The notes under the pieces: generated by a model
Seen by the model: the letters and a program-made list of their open reading frames with translations, nothing else
Database searches by the model: none
Told to the model about the DNA's origin: nothing
Program-made: the position numbers and the translations under genes
Shown: positions 8,287 through 16,806 of the stretch, one piece after another
Numbering within the stretch: the first letter of the stretch is position 1
How the letters are laid out: the number at the start of each line of letters is the position of its first letter
Assembly (NCBI GenBank): GCA_045565285.1
Contig: JBJLFR010000020.1
Location: forward strand, 1-32,474
Direction: 5' to 3'
Length of the DNA stretch: 32,474 nucleotides
Source of the DNA: CACIIZ01 sp045565285
Lineage (GTDB): Bacteria > Pseudomonadota > Alphaproteobacteria > Rhodobacterales > Rhodobacteraceae

Positions 8287-9873
8287 TTAATCAAGCTTTA
8301 TTTTAAATTCATCAATCAAATAATAAATACTTTCAAAGTTTTGTGCTTTGGTAATAGTAGCAATATATTTATCAGGACGAATAAAAAATGCTTTATTTAA
8401 ACATTTACTATATTGTTTATTAGATAAGGTTTTAGACGAATCTCTTACAATGTTAAAATTTGTTTTTATTGGATTAATCCACTCTGGTGTAATACCAACA
8501 ATATTAATATTTTTAGTTTTAAATTTTTTAATGAGTCTATCAGAAATAAAGTTCTCTGGTGAAGAAGAATAGATTATTATATAAAAATTATTTCCTAGAA
8601 TATCATCTAGCAAATATTGATTGCCTTTGAAATCATCCACAAATGGTTGCGGAAATAATTGTCCAATTAATTGATTTTCTTCATTTTTGTATGTCTTCCA
8701 TAAAAACCCATCATTAAATGACGGTTTAGGCTTGAATTTCATTTGGGTAACATAATCTTTAGCTGGCTTATAATAAGAAATAATATAAAAAAGAAATCTT
8801 GTTAAAAAACCAAGTATTTTATTTTTTGGAGCAAGGATACTACCCATCAATAATGAAATTTTTATCATTTCTGAAATATGATTTTTTCTTTCTTGCTCAT
8901 AAGTCTCTAAGATTTTAGAATTACAATTAATTATAGCAAAAGCCAACTTCCAACCTAAGTTAAGAGCATCCCTAACCCCACTATTCATACCTTGACCTGC
9001 AAAAGGTGGTGTTTGATGAGCAGAATCTCCTGCTAAAAAAATCTTATTCTTATACCAACAATTTGCAATTAGAGCGTTAAAAGTATAAATACATTTCCTT
9101 CTGATGATTGAATTATTACTTTCACCCTTTGCATTTAATAATTTCTTAATAAAGCCTGATTTATAACAATCTTTTTTAGATTCTAATTGATCTAATTTGA
9201 ATTCATATCGTCTTATTCCACGTGGACCAGGTAGAGTAATACAGGGCCTTCTAGCATCACAAAAAACCTGAGTATGTCTGAATTTATTATTAGAATTAAA
9301 TAAATCAACTACAAGCCAATTTTCCTTAAAACTTGAACCATTAAGCTTTACATTCAAAAGCTTTCTAATAGTAGAGTTAGCCCCATCACAACCAACAATA
9401 TATTTTGAAGTAATTTGAAATTTCTTCTTATCAGTAATCACATTTGAACAAACATATTCTTGTTTTTGAGAAAAATTTAAAAATTCTGTATTAAAAAAAA
9501 CATTTAACCTGTACTTTATAATTAAATTTTTTAATAAAAGATCCTCTAAATCTGGCTGGTCAAAACTATTTCTTTTATGAAAACCATATAATTTTGAAGT
9601 TGGTTCAATTATAGCAAAGTTTTTGCCATTTGGAGAAATATAATACGACCCATAATTTATTGATATTTTATTTAAAAATTTATTAATCAGTCCTAATGAC
9701 TGAATTACTCTAAGTGACTCATCATCAATTGAAACAGCTCTTGGTTCTTTAACGGTTGATGGGTTCTTTTCAATTAATATATTCTTAATATTATAAGAAG
9801 CGAGTATATTTGATAAGAATAATCCTGTAGGACCAGCTCCAACAATTAAAACATCAGTAGATAAATTTTTCAT
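8287..9873 (-). CDS. FAD-dependent aromatic hydroxylase, MhpA/PheA-TfdB type (second of two)
   Basis: This 528-residue class A flavoprotein monooxygenase has the FAD motif GAGPTG (residues 12-17), GCDG (161-164) and GDSAHQTPPFAGQG (282-295), followed by RDALNLGWKL. PGPRGIRRYEF (215-225) corresponds to the MhpA-family segment before the substrate pocket. The C-terminal region (about 400-528) is the thioredoxin-like tail. It lies six bases after the FAH-family hydrolase and 51 bases before dctP, within the same operon. Its likely role is ring hydroxylation of a phenolic substrate to a diol that the nearby extradiol enzyme can cleave. It differs strongly from the first hydroxylase outside the FAD motifs, so the two probably act on different substrates or at successive steps. 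Confidence 0.86.
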   Translation of the reverse strand: MKNLSTDVLIVGAGPTGLFLSNILASYNIKNILIEKNPSTVKEPRAVSIDDESLRVIQSLGLINKFLNKISINYGSYYISPNGKNFAIIEPTSKLYGFHKRNSFDQPDLEDLLLKNLIIKYRLNVFFNTEFLNFSQKQEYVCSNVITDKKKFQITSKYIVGCDGANSTIRKLLNVKLNGSSFKENWLVVDLFNSNNKFRHTQVFCDARRPCITLPGPRGIRRYEFKLDQLESKKDCYKSGFIKKLLNAKGESNNSIIRRKCIYTFNALIANCWYKNKIFLAGDSAHQTPPFAGQGMNSGVRDALNLGWKLAFAIINCNSKILETYEQERKNHISEMIKISLLMGSILAPKNKILGFLTRFLFYIISYYKPAKDYVTQMKFKPKPSFNDGFLWKTYKNEENQLIGQLFPQPFVDDFKGNQYLLDDILGNNFYIIIYSSSPENFISDRLIKKFKTKNINIVGITPEWINPIKTNFNIVRDSSKTLSNKQYSKCLNKAFFIRPDKYIATITKAQNFESIYYLIDEFKIKLD

Positions 9874-9879
9874 TATTAA

Positions 9880-10746
9880 TTAAGTTAATATTTCACTCTC
9901 ATTAATTACAAAATTCCTTAAAAGTCCAACCTCAGAAATGTCTACTTCAATTATATCACCTTTTTTTAAATATAATGGTGGCTCTCTTCTATCTCCAACT
10001 CCTCCAGGAGTACCGGTAACAATAACATCACCAACATTTAAACAATTGAATGATGAACAATAAGAGACGATACTTGGTATATCAAAAATAAGCTGATCTA
10101 AAACAGCATCCTGAACTATGACATCATTTAATCGAGTTTGAATTTTTAATTTTTTATAATTTTTAATTGTTTCTTTTAAGGTTAAAAAAGGACCAAATGC
10201 TCCTGTTTGAGGAAAGTTTTTTCCAGGTGTAAATTGGCTTGTATGTCGTTGCCAATCTCTTATACTTCCGTCATTATAACAAGAATATCCAGCGATATGA
10301 TTCATTGCAATTTTTTTAGGAATGTTTCTACCACCCTTTCCTATTATAATCGCTAATTCACCTTCAAAATCAAACCTCTCTGAAGCATTTGGTTTCACTA
10401 AATATTGGTTATGTGCAACTTGAGTATCTGCAAATCTTGTAAAAATTGTTGGATAACCAGCAACATCCCTTTTTGTTTCAATTCTGTGTTTTTCATAATT
10501 CAAACCAATACAAAGTATTTTATTAGGATTTGGGATAACTGGTAGGAAAATAATATCAGAATAAAAATAATCAACAGAAAGATTAGCAAACCTTTCTAAA
10601 TATTGAAAATCAAAAATTGACAAAAAATCAGATATAGTTTTGTCAGGTAACTTATTTTTTAATCTCAGTCCTAAATCAATTACCCCATCTTTTTTACCAA
10701 TACCAAAGCTTGTTTCGCCCATTCTACAATAACTTAAAAGTTTCAT
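9880..10746 (-). CDS. Fumarylacetoacetate hydrolase (FAH) family hydrolase or decarboxylase
   Basis: This 288-residue protein has a short N-terminal domain (about 1-70) and a FAH catalytic domain from residue 75 (NKILCIGLNY). Metal ligands are visible as Glu128 and Glu130 in FDFEGELAIIIG and Asp159 in CYNDGSIRDW. The C-terminal VGDVIVTGTPGGVG is the usual FAH signature. Members hydrolyse acylpyruvates, hydrate dienoates or decarboxylate ring-cleavage products, all steps after meta- or gentisate-type cleavage. A clear Shine-Dalgarno (GAGG) precedes the ATG. It is placed between the two-domain extradiol dioxygenase and the second hydroxylase. It therefore probably acts on the ring-opened product; the exact reaction is not determinable. 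Confidence 0.85.
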   Translation of the reverse strand: MKLLSYCRMGETSFGIGKKDGVIDLGLRLKNKLPDKTISDFLSIFDFQYLERFANLSVDYFYSDIIFLPVIPNPNKILCIGLNYEKHRIETKRDVAGYPTIFTRFADTQVAHNQYLVKPNASERFDFEGELAIIIGKGGRNIPKKIAMNHIAGYSCYNDGSIRDWQRHTSQFTPGKNFPQTGAFGPFLTLKETIKNYKKLKIQTRLNDVIVQDAVLDQLIFDIPSIVSYCSSFNCLNVGDVIVTGTPGGVGDRREPPLYLKKGDIIEVDISEVGLLRNFVINESEILT

Positions 10747-10768
10747 TTTATCCTCATAAACAATTTAA

Positions 10769-11608
10769 CTAAATTCTCAGAAAGCTTTTGCCCCATAAAT
10801 TTAAAGTTCGTGCCTCATGTGGCCAATCTATGTATTTTCTATTTTTTATTAATTCTAATTCTGCTGATAGTTCAATTTTATTTCCATCACAATCTTCAAA
10901 AAAAACAAAAAGATTATTACCTGGACCATGTCTTCCAGGACCCCAGAATAAAGTTAATCCATTTCTAGAAATATGATCACACCAATCTTTTATTAAATTC
11001 CACTCTCCTACTTCATAACTATGATGATCGATACCAATATTCTGAGCTTTAAAACAGGCAATAGTATGATGTTGCTTATTTGACCTCAAGAAACAAGTTG
11101 TAATTTCTCCATTTTCATCAACAACACGATCAGAAATAACAAATCCTAATTTTTTATTATAAAAATTAATGAATTTTTTTATATCTAAAGATTGAAGAGT
11201 TAAATGCTGTAAAGGAGCATGATATCCTTTTTTTTTAAAATTTCTTTTTAGAGGAACTCCAAAAACGATTTTATTTTTATCAGGATCATAAATAGAAAAT
11301 GAGCCTTTTTTTAAGTATATCGAATTAAATTCTTTAATTTCTATATCGTTTAATAAAACTCTTTCTTTAATTTTATTTAATTTTATTTGAGATTTACAAC
11401 CAAAAGCAGCAAATGATAATTTTTTATTAGCACCTTTTTGAAAAATTAATAGCCTGTTTGATCCAATACAGTGCCATTCATTTTTTGAAATAGAAATCGT
11501 ATCCATCATCATATTTTTTGAATAAAATTGGGCAATTTTTTTTGGATTAGTACTCTCGATTGATAGATGATCAAGAAAAACTTCAGAGTATAAAATGTTA
11601 TAATGCAT
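10769..11608 (-). CDS. Two-domain type I extradiol dioxygenase (VOC superfamily)
   Basis: This 279-residue protein has two VOC domains: an N-terminal one (about 11-118) lacking an obvious metal site, and a C-terminal catalytic one (about 131-255). The Fe(II)/Mn(II) ligands are His135 (LQHLTL), His195 (IDHHSYEV) and Glu246 (NKIELS). The GPGRHGPGNN segment (224-232) resembles that of homoprotocatechuate or catechol 2,3-dioxygenase-like enzymes. It would cleave a catechol-type ring next to the diol (meta-cleavage). It is the first gene of the minus-strand catabolic operon and lies back to back with pobA, with 64 bases between. The substrate is unknown. Protocatechuate itself is served by the intradiol PcaGH nearby, so this enzyme probably belongs to a different route. 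Confidence 0.82.
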   Translation of the reverse strand: MHYNILYSEVFLDHLSIESTNPKKIAQFYSKNMMMDTISISKNEWHCIGSNRLLIFQKGANKKLSFAAFGCKSQIKLNKIKERVLLNDIEIKEFNSIYLKKGSFSIYDPDKNKIVFGVPLKRNFKKKGYHAPLQHLTLQSLDIKKFINFYNKKLGFVISDRVVDENGEITTCFLRSNKQHHTIACFKAQNIGIDHHSYEVGEWNLIKDWCDHISRNGLTLFWGPGRHGPGNNLFVFFEDCDGNKIELSAELELIKNRKYIDWPHEARTLNLWGKSFLRI

Positions 11609-11672
11609 AGATTGAAATTTTAAATTTGTTAAATATTATAAATACTATTAAAACTATTATTGAAAAAAAGAA

Positions 11673-12857
11673 ATGAAAATAAAAAAACTTCATACGCAAG
11701 TGGCAATAATTGGAGGTGGTCCATCTGGTTTGCTCTTATCTCAAATTTTAATGAGACAAAATATTGAGACAATTATAATTGAAGCACAGTCAAGGGAATA
11801 TGTTTTAAAAAGAATAAGAGCTGGTGTACTTGAGCATGGCTCTGTAGAACTACTTAAAAAAGCAGGTGTTGGAGAAAGAATAATAATTGATGGTATAAAA
11901 CATGATGGTTTTTTAATTTCATCAGAAAATGAAAGCTTTAGAATTGATCTTTCCACAGCAACAGGAAAATCCGTTTATGTATATGGTCAAACAGAAGTAA
12001 CGATTGATCTCTATAAAGCGCAAGATAAAATGAATGCAACTATATTTCACTGTGTAAAAGATGTTAATATATCTGATCTCAATTCTACCAAATCAAAAGT
12101 ACAATTTAATTGCTCAAAAGAAAATTATGAAATTACATGTGATTATATTGCAGGTTGTGATGGATCAATGGGAGTAAGTAAAAATTATATTCCAAAGAAA
12201 ATTCAAAAAAGTCATATTATTAATTATCCATTTTCCTGGCTTGGTATATTATCAAATACTAGACCTGTAAACGACGAACTTATTTATGCTAGTCATGCAA
12301 GAGGATTTGCATTGGCATCAATGCGAAATGAAAATTTATCTCGATATTATATACAAACACCCCATACAGACAAAATTGAAAATTGGCCAGACGAATTATT
12401 CTGGGAAGAATTATGTATAAGATTACCTAAACCTTATTGCAGGAAATTAGAAAGGGGTAAATCTATAGAAAAATCAGTCACTAAGTTAAGAAGCTTAATC
12501 TTAGAACCAATGCAGTGGAAAAATTTATTCCTAGCTGGTGATGCGGCACATATTATGCCTCCTACAGGAGCAAAAGGTTTAAATCTAGCTTTTTCTGATA
12601 TTTTTTACCTTTCGCAAGGTTTTATTAGTTATTATAAAAAAGGTTCATCTACAAAATTAAATAATTATAGTAAAATTGCTCTAAAAAGAGTTTGGAAAAC
12701 TGTTGGATTTAGCAAATGGATGACAAGTATTTTGCATAATAGTAATGAAAGTAACTTGATAGAAAGAAACTTAAATAAATTAGAACTTGCAGAACTCAAA
12801 AAATCTGAAAAAGCACAAAAATTAGTTGCTGAACAATATGTTGGAGTACCCTACTAG
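11673..12857 (+). CDS. pobA: 4-hydroxybenzoate 3-monooxygenase
   Basis: This 394-residue enzyme converts 4-hydroxybenzoate to protocatechuate using NADPH, O2 and FAD. It is collinear with Pseudomonas PHBH, including GGGPSGL (residues 14-20), RIRAGVLEHG (47-56), GCDG (161-164) and GDAAHIMPPTGAKGLNLA (289-306). By alignment from memory, the catalytic and substrate-binding residues are retained: Tyr205 (Tyr201), Ser216 (Ser212), Arg218 (Arg214), Tyr226 (Tyr222), Pro297 (Pro293) and Tyr389 (Tyr385). This makes the substrate assignment unusually firm. It converges with pcaB, with only three bases between the stops, and faces away from the TRAP/hydroxylase operon. No PobR-type regulator or PcaK-type transporter gene is in the window. 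Confidence 0.95.
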   Translation: MKIKKLHTQVAIIGGGPSGLLLSQILMRQNIETIIIEAQSREYVLKRIRAGVLEHGSVELLKKAGVGERIIIDGIKHDGFLISSENESFRIDLSTATGKSVYVYGQTEVTIDLYKAQDKMNATIFHCVKDVNISDLNSTKSKVQFNCSKENYEITCDYIAGCDGSMGVSKNYIPKKIQKSHIINYPFSWLGILSNTRPVNDELIYASHARGFALASMRNENLSRYYIQTPHTDKIENWPDELFWEELCIRLPKPYCRKLERGKSIEKSVTKLRSLILEPMQWKNLFLAGDAAHIMPPTGAKGLNLAFSDIFYLSQGFISYYKKGSSTKLNNYSKIALKRVWKTVGFSKWMTSILHNSNESNLIERNLNKLELAELKKSEKAQKLVAEQYVGVPY

Positions 12858-12860
12858 CAT

Positions 12861-14204
12861 TCATTTTTTATTATTTATGTTTTTTTTTATATTTGAATAG
12901 AAAATTTTTACTATTTCTTTTGATAGACCAATATTCATCTCATTCTTAATTATTTTATCTATATTTATATTTGTTGGAATTTTTTTCTTCAATTCATGAA
13001 AAAAAGTTGATTTGTTTTTTTTAGCTAGATGGCACGCTGTGGAAACATATTTTTCTGCTTTATTTTTATTCATAAATTTCGAAAGAAAGTAAACTGCTGT
13101 TTCAGAATAAATGACACCGTTTGTATCTTTAATTATTTTTTTAATATTCACTTTATTGGGAATTATAACTTTAAATAGTTTAAATGCTAATATGGACGAT
13201 AATCCACTACAGTACATTATTTGTTGAAAAGTAATTATTTCTTTTGTAAGTGCTATCCCATCCCTTTCGCTCCTGTGAATCATAGAAGAAGATATTATAG
13301 AATTTAAGGCTAAATTAATTTCTGAAAATGCAATTAGTTTCTCTGCAATAATTGGATTATTTTTGTGTGGCATAGCAGATGAAGTACCAGAATTTAAAAT
13401 TTTAATTTCACTAACTTCACTCTGTGACATAGTCATAACATCATGACCAAATTTTGCTAAAATTGATGTAATAGAAGTTAATACAGAAGCTAATTCCACA
13501 ATATTTTCTCTATTATTATGCCAAGGCATTTCAGCTATTGAAAGATTTAATTCCTTAGATAGTTCTTTATTAAGATCTAATGAAAATCTGTGGAGTATAT
13601 TTAAAGTTCCAGAAGAACCACCCAAGCTAATATTTAATTGAGTATTTTTAATTATAGAAATCTTTATTAAGGTTTTCAATAAAGGAGAAAATATTCTTGC
13701 ATACCGAGCTCCTAAAGTCGTTAAAGTTGAGATTTGTCCTCTTGTTCTAGCAACAATTAATAAATTCTTAAAAGAATTTGATTGATTAGCAGCGTAAATT
13801 AATAGTTCATCAAGTCTTTTTTCTAAATAGGTTAAAAACCTGTATATTTGTAAATTTCTTGCTGTATCAATTGCATCCTGTGAAGTAACTCCATAATGGA
13901 GGTATTGCCCATCTTCAGAATTTAAACACTTTGATTTTATTTCTTTTAATAAATATGGGATAATTACACCATCGCTAGTTGAGACTTTTTTTATTTTAAT
14001 CTTTTTAAGAACATTTGCATCAAGGTTTCTTTTTATAGATTGAGAGCTTTTTAATGGTATGATGCCTAATTTTCCCTGAACTTCTGCCAGTTTTTTTTCA
14101 AAAAGAATTACTGCATTTAAAGAAGATTTTATAGAAAATATTTCTTTTAGTTCTGTATCTGTATGGAGGTCACCTGTATAAAAATTTTCAAAAATACTAT
14201 TCAT
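12861..14204 (-). CDS. pcaB: 3-carboxy-cis,cis-muconate cycloisomerase
   Basis: This 447-residue member of the fumarase/aspartase superfamily carries the signature GTSSAMPHKNNP at residues 273-284 and HYGVTSQD at 103-110. In the protocatechuate branch it closes 3-carboxymuconate to 4-carboxymuconolactone. It is the last gene of the pca run, three bases after the BKACE gene stop. The pathway context (PcaGH upstream, PcaC and PcaD present) separates it from adenylosuccinate lyase, which shares the signature. The C-terminus is short and lysine- and asparagine-rich, as in the rest of this AT-rich genome. Confidence 0.92.
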   Translation of the reverse strand: MNSIFENFYTGDLHTDTELKEIFSIKSSLNAVILFEKKLAEVQGKLGIIPLKSSQSIKRNLDANVLKKIKIKKVSTSDGVIIPYLLKEIKSKCLNSEDGQYLHYGVTSQDAIDTARNLQIYRFLTYLEKRLDELLIYAANQSNSFKNLLIVARTRGQISTLTTLGARYARIFSPLLKTLIKISIIKNTQLNISLGGSSGTLNILHRFSLDLNKELSKELNLSIAEMPWHNNRENIVELASVLTSITSILAKFGHDVMTMSQSEVSEIKILNSGTSSAMPHKNNPIIAEKLIAFSEINLALNSIISSSMIHRSERDGIALTKEIITFQQIMYCSGLSSILAFKLFKVIIPNKVNIKKIIKDTNGVIYSETAVYFLSKFMNKNKAEKYVSTACHLAKKNKSTFFHELKKKIPTNINIDKIIKNEMNIGLSKEIVKIFYSNIKKNINNKK

Positions 14205-14206
14205 AG

Positions 14207-15061
14207 CTAATTATCTATTTTTAAAGGAATATTTAAAATCTTTCTGGCTTCTTTCCAATTAGCAACTGGTCTTTCATATGCAGAACAAAGTTGCTTAGTT
14301 AATAAAACAAGTTCTGCATTAGAGCTAGCTAAATGATTTTTGCTTATTCTTATATTATCTTCCATTCCAGTTCTAGTGTGACCTCCTAGTTCTATTGACC
14401 ATTCGTTAATAATTTTTTGATACTTACCAATACCTGCTGCACACCAGTTAGCAGAAGGCATTAATCGTTTTACAGTTTCAATATAAAACTCAAAAACTTT
14501 ACGATCAACTGGCATAGCGTTTTTAACACCCATTACAAACTGAATATACGGTTTGCCTTTTAATTTAAATTCTTTAAATAATTGAGAAGCTTGAAAAATA
14601 TGTGATAAATCAAAAGCTTCAATTTCAGGTGTTATATTATATTTCAGCATCTCTGATGATAACCAATTAATTAATTCAGGAGAATTTTCATAAACTCTAT
14701 TTGGAAAATTATTTGAACCCACTGTCAAAGATGCCATATCTGGTGAACTAGAAAGCATGTGTCCTCTTTCTTTACCAATACCAGATCTACCTCCAGTAGA
14801 AAATTGAATTATCATTCCTGGACAAAATTTAGTTATACCATCTTGAAGATTTTTAAATTTCATTGGGTCGGAAGATACGCTACCATCGTCATTTCTAACA
14901 TGACAGTGCACAATACTAGCACCAGATTCAAAAGCTTCTTGAGTACTCTCAATTTGTTCATTAATCGTAATAGGTATGTTAGGATTATTTTCTTTTGTTG
15001 GAACTGAACCAGTAATTGCAACACAAATAATACAAGGGTTTTTATTTTTTAGATTATTCAT
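14207..15061 (-). CDS. Beta-keto acid cleavage enzyme (BKACE, DUF849), probably acting on 3-oxoadipate
   Basis: This 284-residue TIM-barrel protein belongs to the BKACE family, whose founding member is 3-keto-5-aminohexanoate cleavage enzyme (Kce). Members use acetyl-CoA to cleave a beta-keto acid into acetoacetate and a shorter CoA ester. Zn-site residues are visible as His52 and His54 (VHCHVRNDDG) and Glu234 (RTGMEDNIR). The STGG motif is at 88-91. The Kce Glu14 position appears to be replaced (AITGSVP). It lies inside the pca operon, four bases or fewer from pcaG and pcaB. No pcaI, pcaJ or pcaF occurs in the window. The inference is that it converts 3-oxoadipate and acetyl-CoA to succinyl-CoA and acetoacetate. 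The family call is strong; the substrate is context-based. Confidence 0.88.
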   Translation of the reverse strand: MNNLKNKNPCIICVAITGSVPTKENNPNIPITINEQIESTQEAFESGASIVHCHVRNDDGSVSSDPMKFKNLQDGITKFCPGMIIQFSTGGRSGIGKERGHMLSSSPDMASLTVGSNNFPNRVYENSPELINWLSSEMLKYNITPEIEAFDLSHIFQASQLFKEFKLKGKPYIQFVMGVKNAMPVDRKVFEFYIETVKRLMPSANWCAAGIGKYQKIINEWSIELGGHTRTGMEDNIRISKNHLASSNAELVLLTKQLCSAYERPVANWKEARKILNIPLKIDN

Positions 15062-15064
15062 TTT

Positions 15065-15679
15065 TTAAATATCAAAAAAAATTGTTTCTTTGTCCCCCTG
15101 AAGATAAATATTAAATTCATACTTATCATCCTCAACTTTATCAGCAATTAGTGACTTTATATTAGTGCTATTATTTATTTTTTTTAAATTACAATCCAAT
15201 ATATTGTTATTTTTTTCATCACAAAAATACATACAAGTAAATAACCCTATATTTATTCCTCTTGCTGCCACCCATAACCAAATATGAGGAGCTAAAATTT
15301 TTTGATTAGCTAATTTAATTATGCCTGGTTTAATAGTATGAAATTGCCATAATCCTGTTTCTAAATCACAACTTGTCCTCCCCCAATTATTAAAATTTGG
15401 ATCTGATTTATTATTATTGTTGACTCTAGATTTATAATATCCATTTGAATCTACTTGCCAAATCTCTACTAGTGCATCTTTTATAACATCATGCTTACCA
15501 TCATAAATTTTTCCAAATATTTCTATACGGGAACCTTTTGTTTCATTCGAAAGAACCAAATTATTTAAATATTTTGAAAATGAAGAATTTATTCCAATTT
15601 GGTAAGGAATACATCCAATGTGCAAATAGGGTCCAGCAGTCTGACTAGGTGTTTGTTTTAAAATTTTTGTATTACTCAT
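15065..15679 (-). CDS. pcaG: Protocatechuate 3,4-dioxygenase alpha subunit
   Basis: This 204-residue protein is recognisable from its N-terminus (TPSQTAGPYLHIGC) and the intradiol core: SRIEIFGKIYDG, DALVEIWQVDSNGYY, then FNNWGRTSCDLETGLWQFHTIKPG. The alpha subunit shares the beta-subunit fold but lacks the iron ligands, and here the HIH pair is replaced by HIWLW, as expected. It pairs with PcaH to open protocatechuate between the hydroxyls, giving 3-carboxy-cis,cis-muconate. The gene begins six bases after the pcaH stop. Confidence 0.93.
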   Translation of the reverse strand: MSNTKILKQTPSQTAGPYLHIGCIPYQIGINSSFSKYLNNLVLSNETKGSRIEIFGKIYDGKHDVIKDALVEIWQVDSNGYYKSRVNNNNKSDPNFNNWGRTSCDLETGLWQFHTIKPGIIKLANQKILAPHIWLWVAARGINIGLFTCMYFCDEKNNNILDCNLKKINNSTNIKSLIADKVEDDKYEFNIYLQGDKETIFFDI

Positions 15680-15685
15680 TAAAAA

Positions 15686-16417
15686 CTATTTTCTATTCTC
15701 AAATGGAATAGATTTCTCTCCTCTTAAAATTATATCAAATTTATACGCCCTGTAATCCATATGTACAGATTTGCTTAAATCAAGTTTTGAAATGAGGGAT
15801 TCAAGTGCATTTTTATTATTTATAGATTGGGCAATTGGACATATTGAAATAAGTGGATCTCCTTCAAAATACATTTGTGTGATTAGACGCTGTAAAAAAC
15901 TTAATCCAAAAACTGAAAAATGAATGTGTGCTGGTCTCCAATTATTTCCACCATTTGGCCATGGATAGGCTCCTGGTTTTATAGTTTTGAAAACATAATT
16001 CCCATTATCATCAGTTAAACATCGTCCCCATCCTCCAAAACTAGGATCTAAAGGTGCATTATAATTATCTCCATTATGCCTATACCTCCCACTTGAATTG
16101 GCCTGCCATATTTCTAAAAGGGAATTAGGTATGGGTTTTGAATTTTCATCCAATACTTTGCCAAAAATAATAATTCTTTCTCCTATAGGCTCACTATTTT
16201 TACAATAATTTTTTGTTAAATCATTATCTAGAGAACCTAAATCATTTTTTTTAAATATATGTCCGGAAAGATCGCTTATAATATTTTCAATTGATAATGG
16301 AGTTTTTTTGGGTGATCTTAATATTGAAGATTTATAATCGGGTGTAAATGATTTTGGATGTATATTTTTGTCACTAGGATAAATGGAATAATTTAAATCT
16401 TTATTCTTTTTATCCAC
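15686..16417 (-). CDS. pcaH: Protocatechuate 3,4-dioxygenase beta subunit
   Basis: This 243-residue iron-bearing subunit has all four non-haem Fe(III) ligands at the expected spacing: Tyr112 (GRYRHNG), Tyr151 (KPGAYPWPNG), His164 and His166 (RPAHIHF). The surrounding APLDPSFGGWGRCLTDD and LITQMYFEGDPLI are classic PcaH. The start is GTG at 16417, two bases after the pcaC stop. The N-terminal DYKSSILRSPKK matches family members, so the start is credible even without a strong ribosome-binding site. It forms the active dioxygenase with PcaG. Confidence 0.95.
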   Translation of the reverse strand: MDKKNKDLNYSIYPSDKNIHPKSFTPDYKSSILRSPKKTPLSIENIISDLSGHIFKKNDLGSLDNDLTKNYCKNSEPIGERIIIFGKVLDENSKPIPNSLLEIWQANSSGRYRHNGDNYNAPLDPSFGGWGRCLTDDNGNYVFKTIKPGAYPWPNGGNNWRPAHIHFSVFGLSFLQRLITQMYFEGDPLISICPIAQSINNKNALESLISKLDLSKSVHMDYRAYKFDIILRGEKSIPFENRK

Positions 16418-16419
16418 TT

Positions 16420-16791
16420 TTACTTCCAGTCCTTTAATTCTTCTTTAATTAATTTAATAGCAGTATTTGCTTTTGGAATACCAGAATATATTGCAACATG
16501 CATCATAACTTCGATAAGATCATCTGGTGAGGTGTTAGTATTTTTACATGCTTGAAGATGTAATTTTAATTCGTCTAAGTTTCCTTGAGAAGCTAATATT
16601 GCAATTGTTAACATAGATCTTTCTCTTTTTGAAATATTATCATTTGACCAAATTGAACCCCAGACATATTCAGTAATAAGTTCTTGAAAATTTTTATCAA
16701 ATTTTGAAATATTTTCTTTTACTTTATCTAAATAATCTGTACCTAAAACTGCTTCTCTTGTTTTCATTCCTTTATCAAATTTAGTACTCAT
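16420..16791 (-). CDS. pcaC: 4-carboxymuconolactone decarboxylase
   Basis: This 123-residue stand-alone PcaC of normal length belongs to the CMD/AhpD-like fold. Family features are TREAVLG near the N-terminus, FDKNFQELITEYVWGSIW (residues 31-48), RSMLTIAILASQGN (58-71) and ELKLHLQA with His78. It decarboxylates 4-carboxymuconolactone to 3-oxoadipate enol-lactone, the substrate of PcaD. In some bacteria PcaC and PcaD are fused (PcaL); here they are separate, with 15 bases between pcaD and pcaC. Confidence 0.93.
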   Translation of the reverse strand: MSTKFDKGMKTREAVLGTDYLDKVKENISKFDKNFQELITEYVWGSIWSNDNISKRERSMLTIAILASQGNLDELKLHLQACKNTNTSPDDLIEVMMHVAIYSGIPKANTAIKLIKEELKDWK

Positions 16792-16806
16792 AAAATACCT
16801 ACAAAT

